From contig NW_006763301.1 in assembly GCF_000218685.1 (NCBI RefSeq), forward strand, positions 1,478,053-1,542,052: 64,000 bases of DNA, given 5' to 3'. The translations under genes and the position numbers were made by a program. Below the pieces are notes generated by a model, which was not told the origin of the DNA, did no database searches, and worked only from the letters and a program-made list of their open reading frames with translations. Positions 1-14,405 of this stretch are shown piece by piece (position 1 is the first letter of the stretch; the number at the start of each line of letters is the position of its first letter). Source of the stretch: Serpula lacrymans var. lacrymans S7.9 (Eukaryota > Basidiomycota > Agaricomycetes > Boletales > Serpulaceae).

Positions 1-2
1 TA

Positions 3-215
3 CACGATGCTATTCACCATGCTGCATTAGCTCGCCTTGCACGTTCATATGAGCGGCTGTGCACCATGATAAGGGATGTGAAGAGTAGATATGAGGCGCC
101 TGGAACTTTGCTCGGGAGTGAAAGGCCCTTTGGGCAGGTGGCACTACTTTGGCAGATATTTGGACTCGAAGAGGAAGACTGGAGAGAAGATGAGATTGAG
201 AGTGAGGGGCCGTAA
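3..215 (+). CDS. 3' end of an unknown protein (partial)
   Basis: The reading frame is open from the window edge and ends with TAA at 213-215. It gives about 70 C-terminal residues with a strongly protein-like composition: the segment LARLARSYERLCTMIRDVKS looks helical, followed by a hydrophobic stretch around VALLWQIFGL and a very acidic tail (EEEDWREDEIESEGP). No catalytic motif is visible and I do not recognise the family. The gene converges on the monooxygenase that ends at 589. The start and upstream exons lie outside the window, so the function stays unknown. Confidence 0.5.
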   Translation, partial: HDAIHHAALARLARSYERLCTMIRDVKSRYEAPGTLLGSERPFGQVALLWQIFGLEEEDWREDEIESEGP

Positions 216-588
216 ACAAGACAGTCAGGATTCAGATAGTCCATGCGATATGACCCTTCTGCTATGAGTTGATGCCTAACACACCAACGTAGCAGGTGTG
301 CTTACTTTCAGTGACTGGTCTACTCCCTCTGATGAACCATGTAACAGACTCATCTCGTATATACAGGTTTTTTATGTCATTTTTACTGCTTACCAGGCTT
401 CTACTTGATTGTCGGCAAAATCACCACGACCTTTCTCGAGCATAATGGTTATAGGCCAAGACTATATTTCTGCAAGTTCTTTCCCGCCTGACTAGCCCAC
501 ATTACAAGACATATTACAAGACATATTACAAGACATCGAAACATATGTTTAACCCCTAAATGTATGAATTTCCCACAGCACCGGCCTA
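216..588. other. Convergent intergenic gap with a 12-bp tandem repeat
   Basis: The gap lies between two convergent genes and I see no coding signal in it. It contains three perfect, uninterrupted copies of attacaagacat at 501-512, 513-524 and 525-536. Confidence 0.6.
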
Positions 589-3414
<2,826 letters not shown>

Positions 3415-4227
3415 GACACTGAGTCTATAAAGCAGGTAGGATAAGTGTGGGGTTAGAGTCCTATGGTGGTTGGAAATTGGTTATGGGTAAGGCCTGCTAG
3501 GTGACCTGCTTTATATACCAGTAGTTGAAGATCCGCACTTACTGCCATTACGTTAGCCTGAAACTAGAAGCGACAAGTAAAGCGGCAGTGCTGTCTGACG
3601 CACGACTACTTACATTCATGCTGCTCTTCTGTACTTCGTTTTCTTCATTCTCGGCCGCAACGATGGCGTCTGAACCATGACGTGAAGCGGCACTACCGAT
3701 TTGGGTCATGGTGGGGGACGGCAGTGGTGTAAGTTTGCAGGCGAAGGGGGAAAATCTTGATTACTCGCTCCATTCGTTTTGTCGCGCCTGTAAATGTATT
3801 GTTAAGATACCAGTGACAGGAAAATGAAACGAGTAGGAATAGCTACTGGACGCTCTTGTAACACTATGGAAAGCGAATACCGTGACATTCCAATAGACAG
3901 ATGGACAAGCTTCTATTCCTGATTTATGGAGGATATCTTGATGATGGCGGCGATTCATAGCAAACACGTGCGCTCGCAAACGTCTCCAAATGACACACGT
4001 TCTCAACTGTACAGAAGGTCAGTGCATTCCCGAAGTTCCTCTTATGATCCACTGATTATCCAGCTATCTACCATCCACACCCTCACCCTTCTTTCTCCGG
4101 ATTTGTTTTCGCAAGGTTCCTATATCTTTTCTTCTCTCCCCTCGTTTTCTCTCAAATTATCTCCTAATAATATTAATCATTTTATTTTCAGTCTCTTTCA
4201 ACAGTAGCATTTTCATACAAAGGCATA
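3415..4227. other. Upstream region of the monooxygenase
   Basis: On the minus strand a short open segment starts with ATG near 3713 (MTQIGSAASRHG...) and ends at a good GTAAGT donor near 3615. It could be an extra 5' exon of the monooxygenase, but no splice keeps its frame with the MSHYKD start. I therefore treat it as leader or chance. Nothing else is recognised up to 4227. Confidence 0.35.
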
Positions 4228-4554
4228 CTAGTACTTAGCGGTGGTTCCATTGCCTTTGAGAGTTGGTCTATGAAGAACACGGATACAGTAATAGTTTCGG
4301 CCCGCAAACTGCTGTAAGATGTAGTTCAGTTTTCCATCCCAAAAAAGACGATGAGAACCCACGAACGTCGTAGACCCTCCCTATCAACGGTATGTCATGA
4401 TAATGATGACGCCCATCGTGATCTTGCCGTCATGATGTATTTGGAACATTCCTTCATTCAAGGAGATGCGAACATCAAAAGTGGTCTGAGCCTCCGTATT
4501 TATCAAAGAAACTGCCCAATTGTCCAGTTCATGGCGGTTGGACGCTGAGAGCAT
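4228..4554 (-). CDS. Small unknown protein
   Basis: Two open segments join through a possible 30-bp GT-AG intron near 4363-4392 into one frame of about 98 residues. The first exon begins MLSASNRHELDNWAVSL and ends ...HHDGKITMG. The second gives GGSTTFVGSHRLFWDGKLN and ends ...KGNGTTAKY before TAG (4228-4230). Composition and codon flow look like a real small protein, possibly a compact beta-rich fold, with no signal peptide or membrane segment. I do not recognise the family. The intron is shorter than usual and the 5' end could extend through another exon, so the model is tentative. Confidence 0.4.
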
Positions 4555-7490
4555 ATACTTAGGCAAGTACAGTACTTATTTCTTAACCGCTTATGGCGGG
4601 GTTACAACCTGAGGTCCGGAAAGTGCCGGATGACAGTAAACGCCGCGGAGCTGCAAGCTCAGGTATCTTACAACTGTTCTCGAATTCTCGAAATGACAGC
4701 CAAATTCATAACGATAGACCGATATTTTAAAAAACCACACGCATAGGAGTTTGACTGACTTTCCACTGAGTTGAATTGAGTTGGAATATTAGACTAAATC
4801 TTTAAAAAAACGCTAAACTGACGTGGTTAGACTCTGACAAAGTCACATGCCGGTGGCCGGCACTGTAAAATTCACACTCCGTTTCGTCCCCCCATGCCCC
4901 CACGTGGTGCTTTATCGATACAGTATGAATTTAGCTGGAACTATCAGAGTACAATATCGAGTCTGGAGGCTGAGACTTACTCGGGAGCGACCTCCTTGAC
5001 AGATAGGATCACGACATATACTAGTATGAAATGAGAATGTAGGATTGTTGTAAGTAGGCGTTGTTCACTAGTCCCGGGACAATCAGTGCTAAATAATGCT
5101 TTGACAGCACGACCCGGTACTCATTGACAAACCACACCGATGAGTTCTCTCATACTTCATTCACCATCTCACTGACCTGGGTCGGTATGTCTAGATTTGT
5201 CATAAACGAACACACGAACGTATCTATAAGGTATTCAGAATATCTGGCTAGTCGATCGATCGTATTGGCCTCACTCATCTTATCTTGAACCATCTTCACT
5301 CCACTAGTACAAGCCCTTCAATAAACTGCTTTGTATGATCTTGAGGCTCATAGCACTGCCGGCCAACAACATGCTTCCTGCACTAGAATCTGACAGAAAC
5401 CGAGCGCTGGATCGCGCATGCCGTCCATACGTTCCATTCTCTGGGTCCCTTTCTTCAGTAAACCTATTTCAATTCATAGCAAGTTGGAAGTAACATTTAT
5501 GGCTCGTAGCGCATGCTTGAACGTCACAACCACGTTACGCGTAATCTCTCCAGCTCACATTTACTAGGATCTGCGTGTTATATTTGGAGCCGGAGAAGTC
5601 GAACTCGAAATTGCAAGGTGTCCAAGTTTCAGTGGTTCTTCTGGGTCGAGATCCTCTCACAATAACTCATTGGGCGAGAAAGGTGTGTGCCGCGGGGCTG
5701 CGCCCATCACACTGAAGCTCTAAAGAGATGCATCATAACGCTGTCTTCTATCGAAAACGAACTGTACGTTAGCCATATACCATACTAGTTTCCAGCGAAG
5801 GTAAAGATCGAAGCCCACCGTAGACTATGCTTCTTCTCTATCGCAGTGATATACATGGTCAAAGGGGGGTAGGAAGAGGATGTAAAGGGACATCGTCCAT
5901 TGGCCGCGACATCGATAGTACCGAAAATCGGATCATCAAGAGAGGGCAAGGCTGTTGTCGCATTCTTCCCAATACTATCATACAGCCTGATGGAGAGTAA
6001 TACCACCCTTAATAATCTTTTATGACCCTACTTCTAGTTTGCAAACTGATGGCCCTAAATAACGAACTTGAAGTAAATCCTACACCATTCACAGGGGGGC
6101 CAAGTGTCATGAATAAAATCGGTAGCAGCAGATACGTACTGTATAGCAAATTTGAGCCTCATTTAATCCGATCATTGATGCCTTTGTGTGTCCGAATTAT
6201 GATCAAACCGAGGAGCGCCCCGAAATGAATCTCGAAGGAAAATAGGTTCCGGCATTGACAAACGCACTGGCGTCTCGTTATGACGTATGATCCTTCGATC
6301 AGTGGCTTGGAATCTACATGTGATCAACTGGCCTTCCTCGCTATAGGTGGTTGAGCGTGCTTGGGAAGAGAAGTCGAGAGGACCGTTATCTCTTATTGTA
6401 GAAGCATCAATCCGCAGGCAGTCTTTGGTAACGCGGCCTCATATAGTTTGGCACTTTCCTCTCCAGGGTTATAAATCAACTGGCAGCTGGTATGCGATAT
6501 GTTCTTGCCGACTGTACTTGAAATGTCCAACTTTTCTGAGTTTACAATTTGGGATTTCCTGCTGGCATAGGGGGTCGTATATATTGTCGTGACATTTTTT
6601 GATAATGTTGTAATCCCCAGCGTCCGCCGATGTAATAGTTTGCCTATTGCAGCGTGGTAAGGACGGGATTGTGTTCAAAATGTCCTGGGGTTAGCCAGTA
6701 TGTAGTTGTGCGTGCCTGCCAGTGCCTGCCCTTCGCGGCCTCGTGTCGTTGGATCTATCTAGCTGGGTTGAATATCTCTTCTGTGCTGCACATTGTGGTA
6801 ATGAACAAGCTAAACCGCTCGATGTGTAAAAGGACCTATTCACCTCACATTTGTAATGAAGAAATTTAATGGAATCTTGCGAATGCCTTTTCACGAGCAG
6901 CCGAATATCACCCAACTTTCAGCCAGAATCCTTGCCTATTACTGATCACACAGATATATGAGCCATGGCATGTGCCAACGAGGGGATATCGACAGAACCA
7001 AGGCCGTCGGCATTTGTACAAGTGGATGCAAATGATATTCATGCATTTTTATGACCAAATGCACAATAAGTCTTTCCAGCTTAATTCAGAGCGAGTGGTT
7101 GAAGTTAGAATCGCTCGCTCACAGAAGATTGAGATCTAAGGTTGGAGGTTTTATGCACAAACGAGGTTTTGTCTTGGTAGTCGATGACATACGGACTGGA
7201 AGAATGCCAGATGTTTCGCATTTATGTAATTTCCGTGTACGAGCTAGTATGAAAGGGGGAGCCTCGAGGAAAATGTATTGCCTGTCCGCAGCTTGACATG
7301 TCATGGGTTGTTCTCTATCTGGTCTCCTCTGTTGATTTGCTACGGGTACTCCTAGCTCAAGAGGAAATAACGATACAGCAACGCGAAGAAAGCAAGTTTC
7401 TGGAAGGATGATAAGACTTATATTAAAATACAGCTTGGTCGACAACAATATAAAAGACGAGCCTTTGTAACTTTCCTACCGCAAGACACT
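4555..7490. other. Long gap with possible gene remnants
   Basis: About 2.9 kb has no convincing gene. On the minus strand at 5785-6240 there are short protein-like pieces, including a hydrophobic membrane-like stretch (TYLLLPILFMTLG, near 6130) and a segment containing DDPIFGTIDVAANGR (near 5920). Stops and unclear splice sites separate them. They could be a decayed membrane protein gene. Elsewhere I see only AT-rich intergenic sequence. Confidence 0.35.
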
Positions 7491-8383
7491 ATGGCTCAAC
7501 TCCCCACTGTCCAGCAACTCTATAAAGTCAAATTATTGAAAAAGACGTTTCAGGAGGCATGGAATGGATCGTTCCCGAACAGTAAGACTTGTCGCGAAGT
7601 TGGAGGATACATCTATGTCGGTCAGGACGGATTCATTTGGAATACCTTGGAATGAAAGTTGACACCCTCCTCGAGATCCCGACTCCATCGACCCGAGAAA
7701 CCCTAGCCGTCTCAAAGTCATAGTGGAGCCGATGACTCTCGTCAGAGGCGATTCCATGAACCAGAAAAATCCAACGCAAAATGCTGCAATTGACTTGAAC
7801 GGGCCAGGCACAGGTCAAGCAGGAAATTGGATCCTTGGTGAGTGGGTTTTGACGCAGATGCCTACGTATCTCTTAACCCAGACCAGTTGCGAATTTCCAT
7901 ACCCACCCACTGCATGCAAACGCTAAGCCCATCGGCGGTGACAACCTTCCATCCAGGGCGGATGAGAGAAATGCATTCCGTAGGGGCACACCAGGGATTG
8001 TAATATCGAGAGGAGGGATCTATGCGTATGGTCCCGAAAGGCGCACAGATAGACACAACCCAAAGACCTACCCGCCCGATGTGCAAGGCGATCCTCCTAT
8101 GCGAGTCGACTATCCTAGAGTTGGGGGCCGACCCAATAATGCAAAATACGAGTGGGATGGCAAAGTTAAAGTTAATGCAGGTGGTAAGGCTAAAGGGAAC
8201 ACCAACAATAACCTGTATTGTGCATTGGGGGATACCTCGAGTGGCCATCAAGATGATGCAGTCATGGACGCAAATGCTGGATATGTTAGCGAACGTGAGA
8301 GCGTAGAATATATGAGTGATGTCTCAGAAGTAGAAGAAGGACCGGGAGAAGCAGAGGTGGAAGAGGAAGCCGCAAACAAGTGA
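7491..8383 (+). CDS. JAMM/DUF4329-like metallopeptidase, frame broken
   Basis: ATG at 7491 begins MAQLPTVQQLYKVKLLKKTF. The first block ends in REVGGYIYVGQDGFIW, which fits the catalytic-Glu strand of JAMM-type Zn peptidase folds. After a 49-bp intron (7838-7886) comes NFHTHP with a following PSRADERNAF and GTPGIVISRGGIYAYGPERR. That is the HxHP...PSxxD...GxPG pattern of DUF4329/JAB-like domains. Such domains coordinate Zn and cleave isopeptide or peptide bonds; here the substrate is unknown. A long acidic tail (VEEGPGEAEVEEEAANK) ends at TGA 8381-8383. Between about 7640 and 7660 the frame shifts and stops lie in both relevant frames, with no convincing intron to bridge them. The gene may therefore be a recent pseudogene, or the assembly has an error there. 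Confidence 0.6.
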
Positions 8384-8818
8384 CGGCTGGCGAGTAGAGA
8401 TATGCTCTTGTGCTTTGATGTAAAAATGTTTGAAGTGACTGTATTGATCTTTTCAGTTTTCGTGAACACGTTGTAATACAAGGGAGAGATGAGAACGAAT
8501 GGGTACAAATATGCCACATAACAATATCCTTGGGAATACTCTCTACTTCGTAAAACCTCAACGAATTCGAACAAGTTTAGGGGACTCCTAGTACTCACTT
8601 CGAAAATAATATATGATTGGAGAAAACGTGATAGGTGGAGGTGAGGGACGGTTTCCATCGTAAGGGTATCGCGCAACGGCTTGGTGTGAGACTGTGCCTT
8701 GAATTCCGGTAACACTTCCGATGAGGCGGGTAAGATATAGGAGTTACGGAGAAGATGATATCATTAAATATTGCATACAGTGATGGAATTATTTATTCCA
8801 TCACTATTTTTTGGATAC
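8384..8818. other. Convergent intergenic gap
   Basis: The 3' ends of the peptidase-like gene and the methyltransferase face each other here. Nothing beyond untranslated sequence is seen. Confidence 0.5.
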
Positions 8819-9897
8819 TCAGGATTTTGTACCACTGACAAGAACGAACCGTGCGCCTGCATATGCGTAGCATCTCAGAACCAGTGCAAGGAGGAACCAT
8901 CGCAGCCCACGAGTCGACAAGAAGCCCGTGAAACCAGGAAAAACATCGTCGGTAATATCTTCGAGCTCTACATCAACATAACCAATTGAGGTCATTGCTC
9001 GAACGTACTGTTCAGTCGATATGATGTTTTGTTTCGGCACTAGGCGAAGAATAAAAAACAGGCACTGTGAGCTCCAAGATTGAAGTGAGGGCGGAGTAAA
9101 GCATATGTCAGCCAGCGCGACATGGCCTCCAGAGGCGAGACATCGAAAGGCCTGGCTTAGAAAGTCATTGCGAGTTTGGAAATGGTAGGCACAATCTAGT
9201 GCGAGAATCGTGGTGTATAATGGTCCTGTAGAATCTGGATCTAGCGGATGGTTGACTGCACCAGGACGATAAATGGCGTCGCCATGATATAAGCACACTT
9301 CTGTCTTGGTGTTTGGTAGAGAGTCTTGCAACCGTCTGACACGACAGAGGGACCGCTCGTAATGAACCTTGAGAGACGTTATCCCTGTCAAGCGGGAGGG
9401 GGGAGGCACAGCGGGATGGGATAGTTGGAGTAACAGAGACTCGCCAGTCCCATGGCCAACATCTTCGGGATAAATTAGGTAGACCTATGAGTTGCTTGTT
9501 GTATTCGAAGACGGCTCACCAAACTTACCCAAAACATTGCCATCAACTCTGCAAGACCCAATATCTATCAACTTTAATGCAAGTGCTTCGATGCATTTTC
9601 TTTCATAAAAAACTCAAAACCATTAATAATGTAATTGTATCTCACCTTCACAGGCTTGGGGGAAAGTTTTCTGAGCCGCGTTCTCCTTCTGATTTTCAGC
9701 GAGGTTTATGGGAGCAAGTTGAGCGACGCTGCTGTAAATCATACCATACGATAGCAAAGACTCACCTTCCAGTATCCCATATTTAACCATTCCGTCGTTG
9801 GATCTACTGGACAGGAACGCGAGGGCTTTGATCTTCTTAGGTCGGACACTTCATTAAGCTCCAGATGAAATAGGCCATATGGATCATTCAATGACAT
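8819..9897 (-). CDS. Class I SAM-dependent methyltransferase
   Basis: ATG at 9895-9897 starts MSLNDPYGLFHLELNEVSDL. Exon 1 continues to TTEWLNMGYWK, the typical lead-in of fungal small-molecule methyltransferases. Short exons around QKTFPQACE and LMAMF follow. The last exon (about 8819-9484) has the SAM-binding glycine loop DVGHGTGESLLLQL, the motif-II region with Asp (ALDCAYHF) and the post-motif FRCLASGGHVALADI. Length and order fit a UbiE-like, probably cytosolic enzyme that transfers a methyl group to a small molecule; the substrate cannot be read. A hydrophobic C-terminal stretch (LRWFLLALVLRCYAY) could peripherally attach it to membranes. Several GT-AG introns of about 50-60 bp were traced and no frame break was seen. 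Confidence 0.8.
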
Positions 9898-10264
9898 CCC
9901 CCAGTCAAAAAAACCCCGCCTCAGGACGGTAAGCGAATACGAAGTTAGTAATGCGAATAGGGTCTTCAGAATTCTTTTACAAGCTTGAAGCTTGAACTTT
10001 CAATTGAAGTACAGTTTGCTGGGGTATTGCTAGTGTGAGATGTGCCGAGTCGAGCGTTCGACTGGAGTCGAAATTTTGAGTGTGACTGGTATTAGTAGCG
10101 TGACTACATATAATGTCACATACCCCTAACAGCCCAAATGCTTCAAACTTCAGGGTACAATTGAGTGAGCATAAGCAATTGCTCTGGCGAACTTGATATT
10201 GGTCTAATCTAATGGTACATATTTATTTCATGGAAAAACCGACTCATATATTCACACGCTCTCA
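9898..10264. other. Intergenic gap
   Basis: Promoter side of the methyltransferase and 3' side of the transporter, both on the minus strand. No gene is seen. Confidence 0.5.
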
Positions 10265-12924
10265 TCAAGTTGAGCTGTCCGAGGTGCTGGAAGTCGCGTG
10301 CTGGGTCGCAACTTGAACAGACGTCGACAGGGCACTGGGCGAACTAACACGCTTCTTCTCTCCAGCACGTTGTCTCTGTGGCTGAATACCCAGTATTATA
10401 TCAGCCTCAGGAGTACCAGCGAGAGGAATGTCTTTGCGAAGGGATACTTTGACAGGGTCAAGGCCCTCGTTGTATGCAAGTGCGAACACAACATCTAGAT
10501 CTGGAAGACGAGTCAATTTCAATGCCAGTTGCACCTAGGTAAACAATATCATATACCTTCTAGAGATCTACCCCCTGTCTCTGGGAAGAAGAAATAGATC
10601 ATGGGGACGATGACCGCGTTGAGGGCGGCAAAGACAATGTATGTTCTCCAGGAGATGTTGCTGAAGGATGGACCCGTGACCATCACGACAACAAAATTGA
10701 AAGTCCAATTTGACGCTGTTGAAGATAGGCCGACTCGAAATCCAGTACAAATGAGAGTTTCACATGAACAAGCGTACCTGTACTCAGTGCATTGACAGGA
10801 GCTCGCACTCTTAAGCCAGCAAGCTCCGCACACTACCAAACATCATTCAGAAAAATGAGAGCATCAACTAGCAAAACATGACTTACATACAACCACGCCG
10901 TACCCAGCCAACCCAAGGCAAAAAATGTATTAAAGACGAAAAGCAAAACAGCGCTTACAATTTGTGCTGGACCATTATTAATGCTCCCCATGATAGCCAA
11001 TAATAACATAGTCAACGATTGACCAACAGTGCCGATGATCATCAATGACCTTCGGCTCACACGGTCCACAACGGCAATTGCTATAAAGGATGCTAAAAAG
11101 TACTCTGTACCATTGGCGGCGGCAGTGAGGCGTGAAGTTACATCAGAGAGCCCTAGCCTTTGGAAGAGTATCGTCTGAAAGGAGTGAAATAGATCAGTTG
11201 CAGATCTCTACATCAAAGCCTTGAACCCACAGCATAGCTGAAAATGGGCATCTTTAATATCGACACGCAATCTCAGACATGAGTTACTCACTAGGTAACC
11301 AAATTAATGCCAGTAAGCTGTTGAAACATCTGACACATGACGGCAATGATGGTCCGTCGGAAATTCTGACTTCGTCCTCCAGTCACCAGCTCGCGTAACG
11401 ATGCCTTTCTATTGCTTTTCTTGTTCTTCATAGCTCCTTCCCCATCATCACTGGACGTTCCAAAGTCTTCCATCTCAACAGCTTCACGTATAGCATAGAA
11501 TGTACGTTGTACCTCGGGATCAGAAGGTGGTTTGTCTTCGAGAGCTGATATAACGGCCAACGCTTCTGCAGGACGATCGTGTCTAACGAGCCTAAACGAA
11601 ACACGAAAGTAGTACCAAGTAGAGACAATTAACCACTAACCACGGCCATTACAAGATTCAAGGGCTTACCATCTCGGTGACTCTGGCAACTGTATGTAAA
11701 AAAAATGGAGCCAAGCCACACGTCCGTCAATGATCTCGTAGGGTATTACGACAAAAGTACATACAAATCCAATACCCCCAACCAGGATAAGTTCCAGCAC
11801 TAGTTGCAGTGCAATTGGCACTCTCCATTGTGCAGATGACTCGGGCACAAAATATCTATTTTCATCCTCAGATCCCAGAAGAAAAAAAGGGACAGCGGGA
11901 GCAAGCATACAATCCAACATCAACCCACTACCCAGTAGGTTGCGTAAGGCGGAGATGAGCCTGAGATACGACTGGAATACTCACATAACTAAACGAGGGT
12001 GTAGATGTTCAGGACCATTCATCATTGATAAGACACATGTAGACAACTTACGCTAGCGTGACACCAAAAGTGATGAGACTCCCTTCTATCATAATCATGC
12101 GTCCTCGCTTTGCAGCTGGGGAGCATTCCGCGTGGTATGTAGGGACAGTAGAGGACTATCAGAAGATTGTCAGGCTCCACTTCTCCATGAGAACGAACAG
12201 AAACAAGAACGGAAATGCAGCCACTACAATTGATGATGTGACAGAGACGCTTACGAACATTGAAGCCGTTTCCGTAACCGGTGACCACACGAGCGACTAT
12301 CATCTGTGCGAAACTACAAGAGGTTGCCTGAAGGATGGCACCTACGATCATGATCATGCCTGCCAGAAAGATAGTACGACGACGACCTAGACGGTCCCCG
12401 ACCCACATATTAGACAGGGCACCTACTAGACAGCCCACTTCCTGTGAATAGACCGATGAGTTTTGAATGAGAGACAACGTGAGTTTTATGACCGACATAG
12501 ATTGCAATAATAAAACTCTGCAAAATAGCATGATTGGGATGGCTACTTTCCACCACGACTTGAGGGAACGTTTTTTCAAACTATCGAGACACTTCAGTAC
12601 CATAATTTGCCATTCACCAAGTTAGACATACCTGCCCTGCTGTGAGAAGGGCGGACATAACACCTTGGTCATACCTTCAGGACAAGACATTAGTGGAACG
12701 TCTGGGTATCTTCGACATGAAACACACCCGAAAAGTGTGAATCCAGTGCCAGCAACAAATGCAATCGCAACGGACAACTTGGTTCCACGGAGAGACAGCG
12801 CATGAGAGGCTACTTCCGCGTCGAAGTCTAAAGACTGCCTTGATATCTCGATTTCTTCATGTTGTGTCTTCTTCTCATCCAAAGTGTCCTCGGGCTGCTG
12901 AGGAGGAGTGTCTGAAGCTGACAT
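10265..12924 (-). CDS. MFS sugar transporter
   Basis: Twelve-helix proton-coupled sugar transporter of the major facilitator family, plasma membrane. ATG at 12922-12924 opens a hydrophilic N-terminus (MSASDTPPQQPEDTLDEKK) followed by a first helix (SVAIAFVAGTGFTLFG). Family signatures appear in order: GDRLGRRRTIFLAG in the helix 2-3 loop, ARVVTGYGNGF, PESPRW after helix 6, FQQLTGIN at helix 7, DRVSRRSLMIIGT in the helix 8-9 loop, the segment LRVRAPVNALST, and PETGGRSLEGI after helix 12. The C-terminal tail is Ser-rich and cytosolic, ending ATSSTSDSST. About ten short introns split the gene, including within the conserved motifs. I see no disabling change. Substrate could be a hexose or disaccharide. 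Confidence 0.88.
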
Positions 12925-14405
12925 GATACACAAAGGCTGGGAGACAACTGTGCAAGCTCAGTGGCATAAACTGAAGATAAAGTAACGCCTTACTGACCAT
13001 CTCACGGTGAAGTAAGATAAACTAGACGTCACGGGAGCCAAATCGAAGAGATAATGTAGGTCTGGTGACGAGGCATTCAGGGCATTCACTCCCTTAGTTG
13101 ACAAAGAAGTAAGCGGAGAGCTCCGCTTGGAGCCCAAATATCGAAGCCCTGGAGTAAATTCTCCAGCCATCCACTGAATAAGCGTTTCATTTCGTCTAGC
13201 CCGATCAGACGAGTCTGGGCAACAGCGCAGCTACCGAGCCGGCAAGCCCGTAATCCCATGGTTTGAAGCATGGGACTCAGCTGCGAATCATAGATATTCC
13301 GACCGGTTTCTTATTGAGAGAGCTGTGAAAAGTGCGGGAATCCCGGTTAAATGAACAACGATGGTACGATGATACCTTGTAGACCTTCTGGATTTGTGGT
13401 TGTGTGCAGTATGTAGGGGTGAGCTAATCGTAGAAGATAATGTCACTCAGACGATAGTCGTCGAGTGAAAGTGTATGGTTCAGCGAGGCGCTGACTGTAT
13501 CCTGCCGCCGTTTTTCTCACCTCAAATCTATCTTTACCTCAAGCCAAATAAGATCTAAGAGCATGTCATCAGGTCTACGATGGTTGATGTACACAAGATA
13601 CATACAGGCATTGATTCCCCTCAATGCGAAGTTGAACGCGTCACGGGAATTGGCTATCTGACGCTAACAGGAAAGTAGTTTACACGTATCAATCTTTCTA
13701 GAAAGATAGATGTACACGATAGCGAAAAATCAGAATTGCATTTGAACTCTACTAGAAAAGCTCACCCATGATTTAAGTTTCTTCGCTCAACAGCTTATCA
13801 TTCGATTAATGGATCATTGCTTGACTCAATATGAATACCTTCTTTCACTGGCATGTCAAAGCAGAAGAAGCCGTTGTGGTGGTCACGGTGTTTTGGAAGT
13901 TCATTTCCACACTTAAGCTTGGTGGCGTCGTGTCCGCCTGGGGAAAAGCCCAGTCACGTGCGTTGGCGTAATGCCGCTGACTGTGCGGACTTGCAACTTC
14001 AAGCAAGTTGAAGCTTTGAAGGTACTCATACACATGTCACTGGCGTACAAAGAGCGGACACATCTTTAACAATCGTTATGGGCGACATTACCATCCTTTC
14101 AATTACATTCTCTTATTTTCTTTGTCCACCTGCTTCTGCCTCTAGGTACTATTCCATCTATGTCTTTGACCAATCAACCACGCTCACAGTTTGATTGCTA
14201 TATTGGACGCCAGAATGTTATATTGCTTGCATCCACTTTATATCATTGTGAAGAAGATACGAATTAGGAGTTGCCTTGATATGGCGAGTCTTAAAATATG
14301 ACCCTCAACATCGCCTCATGTCTGGGCTTAATATGGGGCACATCGAGATCCCACATCGACTTCGTTTTCGACGCCACCTGGCTATCGAGTTCGTTGCTAG
14401 AAAGC
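12925..14405. other. Divergent promoter region
   Basis: About 1.5 kb between the divergent transporter and DUF4238 genes. Short open frames here overlap on both strands and look like chance. A second in-frame ATG for the DUF4238 gene lies at 14298. No RNA gene or repeat is recognised. Confidence 0.45.

Noticed and set aside
3610..3713. Possible upstream exon of the monooxygenase (MTQIGSAASRHG...)
   Set aside because: It has an ATG and a GTAAGT donor, but no acceptor choice keeps the frame with the conserved FAD-binding start at 3414.
13845..14033. Minus-strand ORF of 62 codons
   Set aside because: No ATG-based gene context, no motif, and it lies in a divergent promoter region.
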